Source: Podochytrium sp. JEL0797 (lineage: Eukaryota; Chytridiomycota; Chytridiomycetes; Chytridiales; Chytriomycetaceae). Taken from it: a DNA stretch of 12,243 nucleotides. Positions 1-7,618 of this stretch are shown here, piece by piece (the first letter of the stretch is position 1; each line of letters begins with the position of its first letter). The DNA lies in assembly GCA_027596195.1 (NCBI GenBank), contig JADGJG010000812.1:1-12243 (forward strand). Direction: 5' to 3'. The notes under the pieces were generated by a model that did not search any database, was not told the origin of the DNA, and saw nothing but the letters and a program-made list of their open reading frames with translations. The translations under genes and the position numbers were made by a program.

Positions 1-38
1 CCCCCTGTTATTTTGAGTTTTAATTTTTTTTGAAACAG

Positions 39-539
39 CTCTCTCGCATTCTGGTTCTCTTGTATTGCAAGCTCTTTCTGGCCACGTTGGAAGTGAACGC
101 GCCTGTCGAAGAGAACGAACCCTTGACTGAAGACACGTCCGCATACTTTACCGTTGTCCTCCGTCGCTGTTTGGTGGCGTGCCGAATTCCTTGGCACAAG
201 CGCTCAGCTGCCGATGAGAATCCAGATGCCGAGTCGGGTGCAGTGGGTGGTGGAGGTGGTGGTGATGCTGAAGCGAGTTCGTCCGCTGCACCAGCCAACG
301 GCGCCGAGATTCCGGCGGCGGAAGAATCCGGTGCAGCTGTCGACTTGGAAGCTCAACCTGATCCAAGTCTCGCTGTAGAAGCGGCGGGTCCGTCCGCTCC
401 AATGACGCCGTTGGACGCGGTGATGCAAGACGCGGAAGCTCATTTCTCTGCGTCAAACGCAATCTCACATCCGAGTCCAATGAATATTGCCAACATGTGT
501 GAATCGGTGGATGGAAACGCGACCGAGTCTGTTGAATGA
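39..539 (+). CDS. 3'-terminal exon of an unrecognised gene (5' part outside window)
   Basis: The window opens inside an intron: a T-rich tract ends in AAACAG at 33-38, and an open frame runs from 39 to a TGA at 537-539. An in-frame stop at 21-23 shows that the frame does not extend upstream without splicing. Phase 0 at the acceptor is assumed, giving about 166 residues. The first 25 or so residues are hydrophobic and helical (LSRILVLLYCKLFL). A short basic/cysteine segment follows (RRCLVACRIPWHKR), then a long Gly-, Ala-, Ser- and acid-rich tail including a run of six glycines, which is probably disordered. I recognise no domain, so the product is unknown. It is convergent with the transporter gene, with 41 bp between stops. 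Confidence 0.55.
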   Translation, partial: LSRILVLLYCKLFLATLEVNAPVEENEPLTEDTSAYFTVVLRRCLVACRIPWHKRSAADENPDAESGAVGGGGGGDAEASSSAAPANGAEIPAAEESGAAVDLEAQPDPSLAVEAAGPSAPMTPLDAVMQDAEAHFSASNAISHPSPMNIANMCESVDGNATESVE

Positions 540-573
540 TTCGGCACAAAAAAAATAGTAGATTTTTTTTTCA

Positions 574-579
574 AATAAA
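574..579 (+). terminator. AATAAA polyadenylation signal
   Basis: Canonical hexamer 35 nt after the stop of the partial plus-strand gene. It lies just before the stop codon of the convergent transporter (581-583), so cleavage 10-30 nt downstream would fall inside the transporter coding exon on the other strand. Confidence 0.5.
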
Positions 580-580
580 A

Positions 581-2143
581 TTAAGGATTCTCTTCTGTTC
601 CAACGAGTTTAGAGTATTTGGGAAGGACGGGTGATAAGATCCTGGCTGTTGGCTCCTTGGTGGTGGAGTCGGGCAATCCGTACAGGTGGGTGGCTGTTGA
701 ACCCATCGGTCAGTAACGTGAACCACGAGGGTGATGAATTTAAACTCTGAGTTACCGTAAAGTACAATGGTCGACCCAACCACAAAGAGAGAGGTGATGG
801 TAAAGTCGAATAAGAAAACGGATGCGATGGCAGAAAGAATAATGGAAATGGATGTGGCGAATCCTTTCAAAATGTTATCGGCATACTAGAATACACAAAA
901 CACATGATTAATACACGCGAAACAAACGGTACCGGTAACCAACCTTGACAACCAGAGCAACAATGAGTCCTCCAAAAGCTTGATTGGCAATGGCTGCCGC
1001 AGACCAAAACGTGTATCCGTGGAAAAATCCCTTTTCGGAAATAGTTGCACCGTCCACAAAGATTACTGTCGAAAACAGTGGCGGGTAAGTTCGCGTTTTC
1101 GAGAAAAGTCACCTCGTTTCAAAACGCGGACAAACCTCCAATCAATCCTGGAATGATGCTGAAAACACTGAGCTGAATGTTTCTGTGCCAAACAGAGGCA
1201 CTGGATCCCTTGAGCACTTTCTCGAACCTGTCCGAGCAGCAGTAAGTTTCTGACAAGACGACACCCCGCGATTTCCCTCACCAAACACCAGCAAGTCCAG
1301 ACAAAACACAAGCAATCGCAACAGCCGTCAATCCCAGGAACGGGTTTCCAGAGCTCTTGGGCTTCGCAGCCCCAGTGTCCGTTGGGAACTGCACCAATGC
1401 AATGCCACAAGTCAACAACACCAACGCGATCCATTTGGTTTTCGACAAGGACTTTTTTAACATGATGACAGAGAAGACAGCGGTGGTCAAGATCTTCATT
1501 TGGTAGGTGACCTGTCACGCGCACATAAACAAGGGGTCAACTTCTGGCTTTCACGCAATTTTTGTGCCCAGGCACCACAAATTGTTAATTGGGGAGGGTA
1601 CCTGGAACGTTGCGGGATCCAAGTTGGACACAGCCAAATACTGAAGATTGTTCTGAATGACATCTGCGAGAAACCAGTCAATTTCGTTGCGTGGAAGTGA
1701 AATGAAACAAAGGTTACTCACACAACGCTGCGGGCACCATCATCTTCCAGCTTTCCGCCTCCTTCCCAAACATGTTGTTGAAGAGCTTCCGGACACTGAC
1801 GCCCGCATTCTGCGGCTCCTTCACGTATATCGCTAGGCATGCAACGAGCTTCACGAGTTCAGACATGAGGACGGCCGTTGATGCGAGGTACAGGTCCTCC
1901 TTTTTGACGCCCGCCCGGGAGTACTTCATGATGAGGACTGCGATTGGTGGTGGTTAGTGGGGGGGAGCAGGGGGGGTGGTTTGGAGCCAGGGTGACAGGC
2001 ATACCTAGCATGGAGTTCTGGGGGTTACTGGGTTAGCACTGCAGCCCAGTTTACAGCAAGATGAACCATACCTGAACAACGAGAGTGAGAAGCGAGACAT
2101 ACTTCAACGGAATGCCGTTCCAGGTGGGATCGGCGAGTGGCAT
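581..2143 (-). CDS. SLC35A: nucleotide-sugar transporter, SLC35A (UDP-galactose/UDP-GlcNAc/CMP-sialate) family
   Basis: Multi-span Golgi/ER antiporter that imports a nucleotide sugar for glycosylation. Nine exons (minus strand): 2143-2072, 2017-2005, 1937-1722, 1663-1602, 1511-1282, 1227-1136, 1065-944, 885-756, 693-581. All eight introns are GT-AG, 54-90 nt, and the phases join into 349 aa, the usual family length. Family blocks seen: LYLASTAVLMSELVKL (residues 44-59), VIQNNLQYLAVSNLDPATFQ (102-121), VTYQMKILTTA (122-132), VWFEKVLK (197-204), ADNILKGFATSISIILS (271-287), then a last helix ending VLYATHLYG. Removing the last intron restores the YATHLYG ending, which supports that splice. The ATG at 2143 gives a short cytosolic N-terminus directly before helix 1. 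The exact sugar cannot be read from sequence; UDP-Gal or UDP-GlcNAc is most likely. Exon 2 is only 13 nt. The gene shares an 82-bp upstream gap with a divergent gene. Confidence 0.93.
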
Positions 2144-2225
2144 TCTCGAGGTTTGTTTGGATCGATTTTTTTCCAAGGGGGGGCGAGGACCTGGGCGGGC
2201 AGGCCCTTGGCTGGAACTACAAAAA
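2144..2225. promoter_or_regulatory. probable bidirectional promoter, transporter / 388-aa protein
   Basis: These 82 bp separate two divergent start codons. No clear TATA box is visible. The region is G-rich with GGGCGGGC at 2193-2200, and a 7-bp inverted repeat CCAAGGG (2173-2179) / CCCTTGG (2204-2210) flanks the G-rich core. Promoter function is inferred from position. Confidence 0.5.
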
Positions 2226-3392
2226 ATGTCAAACGCGTCGGAAACAACCCAGGCAAAACCCGCTACTCGTGCCGCCAGGAAGATCCCGCCAATCCAGCCT
2301 TCTCAATTCGCAAATGAAGATGAAATCAACGCCGAAATCTTCAATTTCGTGGATTGCCTGTCAACGTCTTCTGCTCCTCCAACCCCAACGCGAATTGCTG
2401 ATCAAGATCATATCCGACCGACGAAAATAACTAGTATCATTTCGGAGACGCCTGGATTCCACCTCGACAAGCAATATGCGCCCCAGAATTTGTCATCATT
2501 CAGGGCCTCAGACCCCTTCTTTACTCAGCCTTTATCTAATATCGAGCGCGAGTACTCTGGTTCGAGCCGTGACAGTCATCGCGCTGAGCCCGCAGCTTCA
2601 TTCACGAACCAACAACAACGCGTCGAGAAATCCCGCAAAAACAGCCACAACAGCCTCACAACAAGCACCTCAAGACGCAGCAGTGGCGTCAGCAGTAGCG
2701 GAAGTGAAGCCTTGATCAACACGGCCCAGCTGAGAGAAACCGCGAAACGCGTGCGCTCGAAACAGAATCAAGTCGTGTCGACTCTTCAAAACCCTCCAAA
2801 GGTATATACTCAACCGTATTCTCAGCCGTTATCTCCGGAGGAGGATCGGGAGTCGGTTTGTGAGAGTGAGGCCGAGACGGAGGCGGTGATGGTGCCGGTG
2901 GGAGATGAAGGAACCCAAAACGCGTCGGATTTGACGAAAGACGGAGCATCCTCCTCAAACGCAGGTGTCATGAACATGGAATTGGAAAGCGGGGACGAAG
3001 AGAGACCTGCTGTCCGAACCCCGCTCCAATCTCAATCGAAATCAACCCAAACGCGGTTCCACTCAGTCTCTCCAACATACCCTTTGGAAAAATGCCCACC
3101 GCAGACATCACAGACGCCATCTCAACCTGCTGGACAAATTCTTGAGACTCCAAAGCGGCATGCTCGAGAGAGGATCTCGCATCATGGTTTTGCGACATTG
3201 GGAAACTGGGAAACTCTGACCCCTCGCAAACGCAAGAACGCACCAGCCAAACTTTGTCCAGAGCCGCGCTCGAGTTTCACGGGAAGCACTCACATTGCCT
3301 GGACGCTGCAACAAGGAAACGCCCATGGAATTTTGAATCGAAAAGGAATCCTCGTCCGAACTGTCTCGGAAACTTTGGATTGCTTGTTTTGA
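2226..3392 (+). CDS. hypothetical disordered Ser/Thr-Pro-rich protein, probably nuclear
   Basis: Uninterrupted frame of 388 codons with no intron needed. The ATG at 2226 follows an A-run (AAAAAATGTC). The frame is open up to 2085, but that would overlap exon 1 of the divergent transporter, so the internal start is preferred. Low-complexity and polar throughout: a Ser/Arg stretch around 136-163, an acidic patch around 205-219, and Gln/Ser/Pro-rich parts. Eight Ser/Thr-Pro sites (residues 53, 75, 203, 265, 282, 297, 308, 332); T308 (TPKR) and T332 (TPRK) match the full CDK consensus S/T-P-x-K/R. RKRK at 334-337 is a candidate nuclear localisation signal. No catalytic domain or membrane segment. 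I do not recognise a family. The length and the divergent arrangement support a real gene, but the precise function is unknown; a CDK-regulated nuclear factor is only a guess. Confidence 0.72.
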   Translation: MSNASETTQAKPATRAARKIPPIQPSQFANEDEINAEIFNFVDCLSTSSAPPTPTRIADQDHIRPTKITSIISETPGFHLDKQYAPQNLSSFRASDPFFTQPLSNIEREYSGSSRDSHRAEPAASFTNQQQRVEKSRKNSHNSLTTSTSRRSSGVSSSGSEALINTAQLRETAKRVRSKQNQVVSTLQNPPKVYTQPYSQPLSPEEDRESVCESEAETEAVMVPVGDEGTQNASDLTKDGASSSNAGVMNMELESGDEERPAVRTPLQSQSKSTQTRFHSVSPTYPLEKCPPQTSQTPSQPAGQILETPKRHARERISHHGFATLGNWETLTPRKRKNAPAKLCPEPRSSFTGSTHIAWTLQQGNAHGILNRKGILVRTVSETLDCLF

Positions 3393-3407
3393 AGTTGCCG
3401 CCAACCA

Positions 3408-3413
3408 AATAAA
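3408..3413 (+). terminator. AATAAA polyadenylation signal
   Basis: Hexamer 15 nt after the stop of the 388-aa protein gene, at the expected distance for a short 3' UTR. Confidence 0.5.
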
Positions 3414-3513
3414 CTTCATATTCATTTCACGATTGGTTGGGCACTCTCTGGGCCCTCTCTCCATCCTCAGATTTTTCGTATTCCCAGAAAAAAGATTGGT
3501 TTATAAAACGCGT

Positions 3514-3519
3514 TTTATT
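3514..3519 (-). terminator. AATAAA polyadenylation signal (minus strand) of TM9SF
   Basis: TTTATT on the plus strand reads AATAAA on the minus strand, 91 nt past the TM9SF stop at 3611. The whole 3393-3610 stretch is the convergent 3' region of two genes and holds no other recognisable element. Confidence 0.4.
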
Positions 3520-3610
3520 TCTGCAGCCTACGCCCTCACCGTCTCCACCGAAAGAAAAAAAAAAGAACAAAACACAAAACACCTCCCCACCCTCCACACA
3601 TCCCCGCCAC

Positions 3611-5905
3611 TCAATCCACCTTAATACTCCCAAAAATACTCCTCACAAACACCAAACAACTCACATACCCCACACTCCCCGTCAACACCGTAAACAACAC
3701 ACTCATCACAAGACTCCACCCAAAGTACAACACGGCCGACGCCAAATTGTCGACATGCAGTTTACGGAAATAGTACACGGCACTGTGCAAGAAAATGTAC
3801 ACTCCGCTGCACCCCGCCGTCATAAACGCCCGCCACGCCCACCTCCAGTCTTCACTACACAAGTGGAAATAACACATCAAGATAGCCACCTCGCTGCTCG
3901 TGATGATCAGAATCACAAACACGAGCAACAGGAACCCAAACACGTAGTAAATCTGGTGGAACCAGATACTGTTCATGATAAAGTAGAGCTCGATAAAGAT
4001 GGCTCCGAACGGGAGGATTCCTCCCATCGCGGCAGAGACCCACGGGTTCAGGTATCCCGGCTGGTTCGGCACCTGTCGAGGGATTTGGTTCGTCTTGACG
4101 GGGTTTTCAATCGTGGGTTGCTTGAAGCCAAAGTAGGCGCCAATCACGCAGAGTGGGGTCGAGATGAGGAACCAGAGCGACATGAGGGCCAGCATGGTTG
4201 TGAAGGGAACCGCGGCAGAAGAGTGCGCTCCAATGAGGACAAAGTTGAGGATGAGGAACGTGAGGAACACGATTCCTGGAACGAGGAGAGCAGTGAGGGC
4301 CACGTTTTGGCGCCAGTATTCTCCTTGCATCATTTTGTAGAGGCGCGAGGAGACGTAACCGGCGACTCCACCAAAGCAGATGTAGAAGATGATGCAGACA
4401 GTCGAGAGGGCGCCGCGGGACGAAGGCGAGAGGAATCCGAGGACGGCAAAGACTGCGTTTCGAGGAAGACAGGTTAAAACAAGGGGGGTTGCGTGAAAAA
4501 AAAACACATTACCAAGCGTCACCCCCGTCATCAAGAAAATCTGCGCTCCATTTCCAATCAACACAGACAACAACATTCTCTGCTGCGGTGGTCTAAACAC
4601 ATCCGCATGCACGAGCTTCCATCCAATGTCTTCCTGCCCACCGTCTTCTTCAATGAAGCTGTTGTAGCGCGAAATATCCTTGTGCAACGCGCGCAACAGA
4701 ATCATGGCCACCATGCCCGTGAGCATGAGCACAATCACGATCGAGTTGACGATGGAGAACCAGTGGATTTGGGCGTCCGTGACGTGCAGGTATTTGTCCC
4801 AACGGGTACCCCACGTGGCCTTGGATTTCTGTCGAACCCACAAAAAAACGAATCAGTTTCTGTTGCGGGAAGAAAAAAAAGGAAAGGGATGAAAAAAACA
4901 ACAACTAACCCTCCAGTACACATTGTAATAAAACGAAACCTCCGTCTCCTCCTTCTCACTCAATAACAAGCTCGGCGGCAACCCCACATAATTACAGTGA
5001 TTGTTCTTGTCCACATTCTTGACACTTCGCGGCGTCACAATCACTCCCACCACGCGGAACTTTTTGTCGTCTTGAGAGTGATACTCGACCGTAATGTCGT
5101 AGTGGTTGTAAAAGTAGGGCACTTCGGTCGCCTCGCTTTCTCCCATCAGGGCACCGAGATCGAACCCAATCTTGTAGTACTCGTTGCCATCGTCGTCCGG
5201 GAGGACTTGGGCGGCGGGGAGGTTGTCAACGTACCTGTCAATAAAACGGGAATGTGTCAAAACAAAAAATCAGCATGGAAGGCGGGAAGGGGGTTGGGGG
5301 AAAAAATTTGTTGTTGCCCCCCCGGCGCGCGTGTTTCAGGGATTTAAGCGGAAGCAAACTCACCAGGTCATGGAGTAATCCTCCTTAATCCTGAAAAGAA
5401 AAAACAAAAACGTGTTGGTGAATTAATGAAAGGGCGATCCCCCACGAAAAAGGGGCCCATGTCCTTACTTGAGGTTGATGAATTGGGCATCGTCCGCGGG
5501 AATGTGGTTCGTGCACAACTTGACACATTCGGTATTTTGCAGCATTTTGAGCTGTGGAGGGGGCAAAAGTGAGGAAGGTATCAGAGCCCGGACCTGTCAA
5601 AAAGCAATCCCCTCCACACCACAACCACCACCACCACACACCTGGAACGGCGAGTTGTACAAGCGATCGCCAAACAGCACAGATCCCAGCGACTCTCTCT
5701 CAACCTCGAGGTGTTCGGGCTTACAGAAGTGGAATTTGTCGTAGTAATAATCGTAGGGCAGCAGCGATTTCGAGTCCATGGACGTGAGGGCATTGACGGT
5801 GAGCTGTACGGGATCGCCTTCCTCGTAGTCCTGGGGCGGGAAGCCGGGCAGGTAGTAGGCGTTGGCCGCGAGGGCAAACAGGGCGAGGAGGCCGATTTTT
5901 TGCAT
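3611..5905 (-). CDS. TM9SF: transmembrane 9 superfamily protein (nonaspanin, EMP70 family)
   Basis: Nine-span Golgi/endosomal membrane protein implicated in membrane-protein sorting, adhesion and phagocytosis. Six exons (minus): 5905-5642, 5551-5469, 5390-5364, 5234-4910, 4828-4513, 4452-3611, joined by GT-AG introns of 90, 78, 129, 81 and 60 nt. They give 618 aa, the normal size. The signal peptide MQKIGLLALFALAANA is followed by the family's YYLPGFPPQDYEEGD. The lumenal domain includes MTWYVDNLPAAQ. After it come WGTRWDKYLHV, helix 1 (about 255-278), GFLSPSSRG, helices with YVSSRLYK, PLCVIGAYFGFK and WRWAWRAFMTAGCSGVY. The C-terminus FVRSIFGSIKVD carries the family's KxD ending, associated with COPI binding and Golgi retention. 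Exon 3 is only 27 nt, and intron 5 is in frame and stop-free. The heme lyase gene lies upstream on the same strand, its stop 99 bp before this ATG. Confidence 0.95.
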
Positions 5906-6004
5906 CTTCTGGTTTTGAAAATTTCGTTGCCAGGGAAGAGTGTTGCCTGCACCCCCCTCTCTCTCCCACCAAGAAATGAATTGCATATATTTTGCGAATC
6001 TCCT

Positions 6005-6805
6005 TCAAAACAACCCAGTCCCCGTCTCCCAAAACCGCTTCATCCGATCCCACGTCCCTTCCACCGACACAGCCGGCCGCACGTCCAAAAAGAAACTGAT
6101 CCCAGGTCCCTCATGGTTGCCTCCATAAAAGTCAATCACGTAGCGCACTTCCTTGCCACACCGGTCCACGTACCAATCGTGTCGGTCAAACGGCAGTTTG
6201 TAGCCCACGAGGTTCAGGAGCCGCGCTTTGGGGGTGTAGTCGCGCGGGCGACCAATGAATTTGAGGAGTTTGGGTTGTGCGCAGGAACTATGAAGAAACG
6301 CGTTAGTTTTGGGGGGTTTCGATTTCATTTTGGGGGTCATGATTTGAAAAGAGGCAAACGGCGCTACTCACGTCTTGTGCATGCCCTCCCATTCCATGAT
6401 TTTCCTCCAGGCTTCTTCGTTGACGACATTGTGGATGGGTACAACTGAATGCATGTCTCGTTCCTGAGGGGTCCAGTTTTTGCGCTTCATGGCCTAGTTT
6501 TTGATCGTGAGGGGAACAACGAGACTGAACGCAAGAAACAAACTTACATTGTAAAACATCTGTTCAGATGGATAGACCCACATCTTGCCGTCGTGTTTAC
6601 CAGCCATAGGGATCGTAGAGATTTCGCGGTCCACAGACAGCGGCTCCTTCTGGTCCTTGCTTGGCATCTGGTTCGGAGTGAGGGGCATGTTGTTGAGGGG
6701 CGAGTCCTTGTTCTGCATTGTGACAGCGGGATCGTTGTCTCCGTTGTAGGGACACGATGTGGCGTCCATCGCAGTGGGAACGGGTGGGTGACCTTCGGGC
6801 AGCAT
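6005..6805 (-). CDS. HCCS: cytochrome c heme lyase (holocytochrome c synthase)
   Basis: Mitochondrial intermembrane-space enzyme (System III) that attaches heme covalently to the CXXCH of apocytochrome c. Three exons (minus): 6805-6548, 6493-6372, 6287-6005; introns of 54 and 84 nt; 220 aa. Family landmarks: SPLNNMP (35-41), EISTIP (61-66), [18 protein letters not shown] (76-93), the [11 protein letters not shown] block whose His107 matches the heme-ligating His154 of human [32 protein letters not shown] (start about 144) and FFLDVRP (192-198). The N-terminus has one Cys-Pro (C18-P19-Y20) where many homologues have CPV heme-regulatory motifs. The length is shorter than the human and yeast enzymes (about 270 aa), mostly at the N-terminus. 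A cytochrome c1-specific paralogue (CYT2 type) cannot be excluded. It is divergent from uL30m with only 53 bp between ATGs. Confidence 0.95.
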
Positions 6806-6858
6806 TTGGTGGGAATTTCGTTTTTTCTTTCAAAGTCAGGAAAAAAGCAAAACTCGCC
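6806..6858. promoter_or_regulatory. probable bidirectional promoter, heme lyase / uL30m
   Basis: Only 53 bp lie between the start codons of two divergent genes for mitochondrial proteins. It is A/T-rich with poly(T) and poly(A) tracts and no evident TATA box. The 5' UTRs must be very short or overlap. Function is inferred from position. Confidence 0.45.
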
Positions 6859-7473
6859 ATGTTCCGCTCGGTCCCCACGCACTTCCCGCGCTACCCGCGC
6901 TTCTCGACCCCAACCATCGTTCCCCACGCTGCCCCCTCCAAGGACCTCCTGGCCGCCCACCCAGCCCCCTCGCTGCCCGCCCGCCCCACTCCCGCAACCA
7001 CCACCCCAAAACACGTCAAGACGCGCCCATCCTCCCCTCTCCTCAAACACCACCTCACAACCACCCAAACCGCCGTTCCCCTCCCCACAACCTTTGCCCA
7101 CCCGCAAATGACAACCAAAACCTTCCAATCCCTGTTCGCCCTGTCCCCCACGGGCCTCCCCCTCTCCGCGGCCGCCCCGCTCCCCGTGTCGGCGCAGAAC
7201 CCGTACCCGTACAAATACTACCAGGTCACGCTGCGACGGGGACTCTACGGGATCGACAAGGACGTCAAGAAGTGTGTGGATGCGTTGGGGTTGAAGGGGA
7301 GACATGAGGTTGTGTGGCGGCCTGTGGGCCCGCATGTGGCTGGATTGATTTTGAAGGTCAGAGAGTTGGTGACGGTGGAGTTGGTGAATGAGGTGCCGAG
7401 TGGGACAAAGAGGCAGGGGGCTGTGAAGGGGTATGCTAAGGTGGGATCGGCTTTGTTGAGTGCGAGTGCTTAA
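6859..7473 (+). CDS. MRPL30: mitochondrial large-subunit ribosomal protein uL30m
   Basis: Single exon, 204 aa. The C-terminal part (about 120-178) is a uL30 fold: YYQVTLRRGLYGID, then KCVDALGLKGRHEVVW and GLILKVRELVTVE match the L30 pattern of an initial strand, an LGL helix turn and the final LVxVE strand. The first 110 residues are Pro-, Thr- and Ala-rich, basic and nearly free of acidic residues (MFRSVPTHFPRYPRF at the start). This fits a mitochondrial presequence plus extension, so the mitochondrial uL30m (yeast Mrpl33, human MRPL30) is preferred over cytosolic uL30. It is intronless and C-rich in the first half. AATAAA follows at 7571. Shares a promoter gap with heme lyase and converges on HemK. 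Confidence 0.85.
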   Translation: MFRSVPTHFPRYPRFSTPTIVPHAAPSKDLLAAHPAPSLPARPTPATTTPKHVKTRPSSPLLKHHLTTTQTAVPLPTTFAHPQMTTKTFQSLFALSPTGLPLSAAAPLPVSAQNPYPYKYYQVTLRRGLYGIDKDVKKCVDALGLKGRHEVVWRPVGPHVAGLILKVRELVTVELVNEVPSGTKRQGAVKGYAKVGSALLSASA

Positions 7474-7570
7474 GACGAATGCTTTGGTGCATGATTGTTT
7501 GAATGGATGGGTGATGTTTGATGAGAGGTGGGACATGAATGTTGATGCATGACGATGGTTTCCAGAGCGG

Positions 7571-7576
7571 AATAAA
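7571..7576 (+). terminator. AATAAA polyadenylation signal of uL30m
   Basis: Hexamer 97 nt after the uL30m stop, inside the 145-bp convergent gap to HemK. No matching minus-strand hexamer is visible for HemK. Confidence 0.45.
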
Positions 7577-7618
7577 CTTGACTCTTTCACCAGAACTTCT
7601 TAATTGCACTGTATGTAT

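Noticed and set aside
2085..2225. Upstream in-frame extension of the 388-aa protein
   Set aside because: It would overlap the first exon and start codon of the divergent transporter, and its residues are encoded by the promoter-like G-rich stretch.
3437..4966. Two long plus-strand frames (346 and 157 codons) opposite TM9SF
   Set aside because: They lie antisense to well-supported TM9SF exons, are low-complexity and charged (HHTKDE-rich), and show no family. They are by-products of the codon composition of the minus-strand gene.
5711..6448. 245-codon plus-strand frame
   Set aside because: Shadow of TM9SF exon 1 and of heme lyase exons 2 and 3; no recognisable protein.
6544..7590. 348-codon minus-strand frame opposite uL30m
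   Set aside because: It is antisense to a recognised uL30m domain and is Gly/Arg-rich from the C-rich coding strand. It also runs out of frame through heme lyase exon 1.
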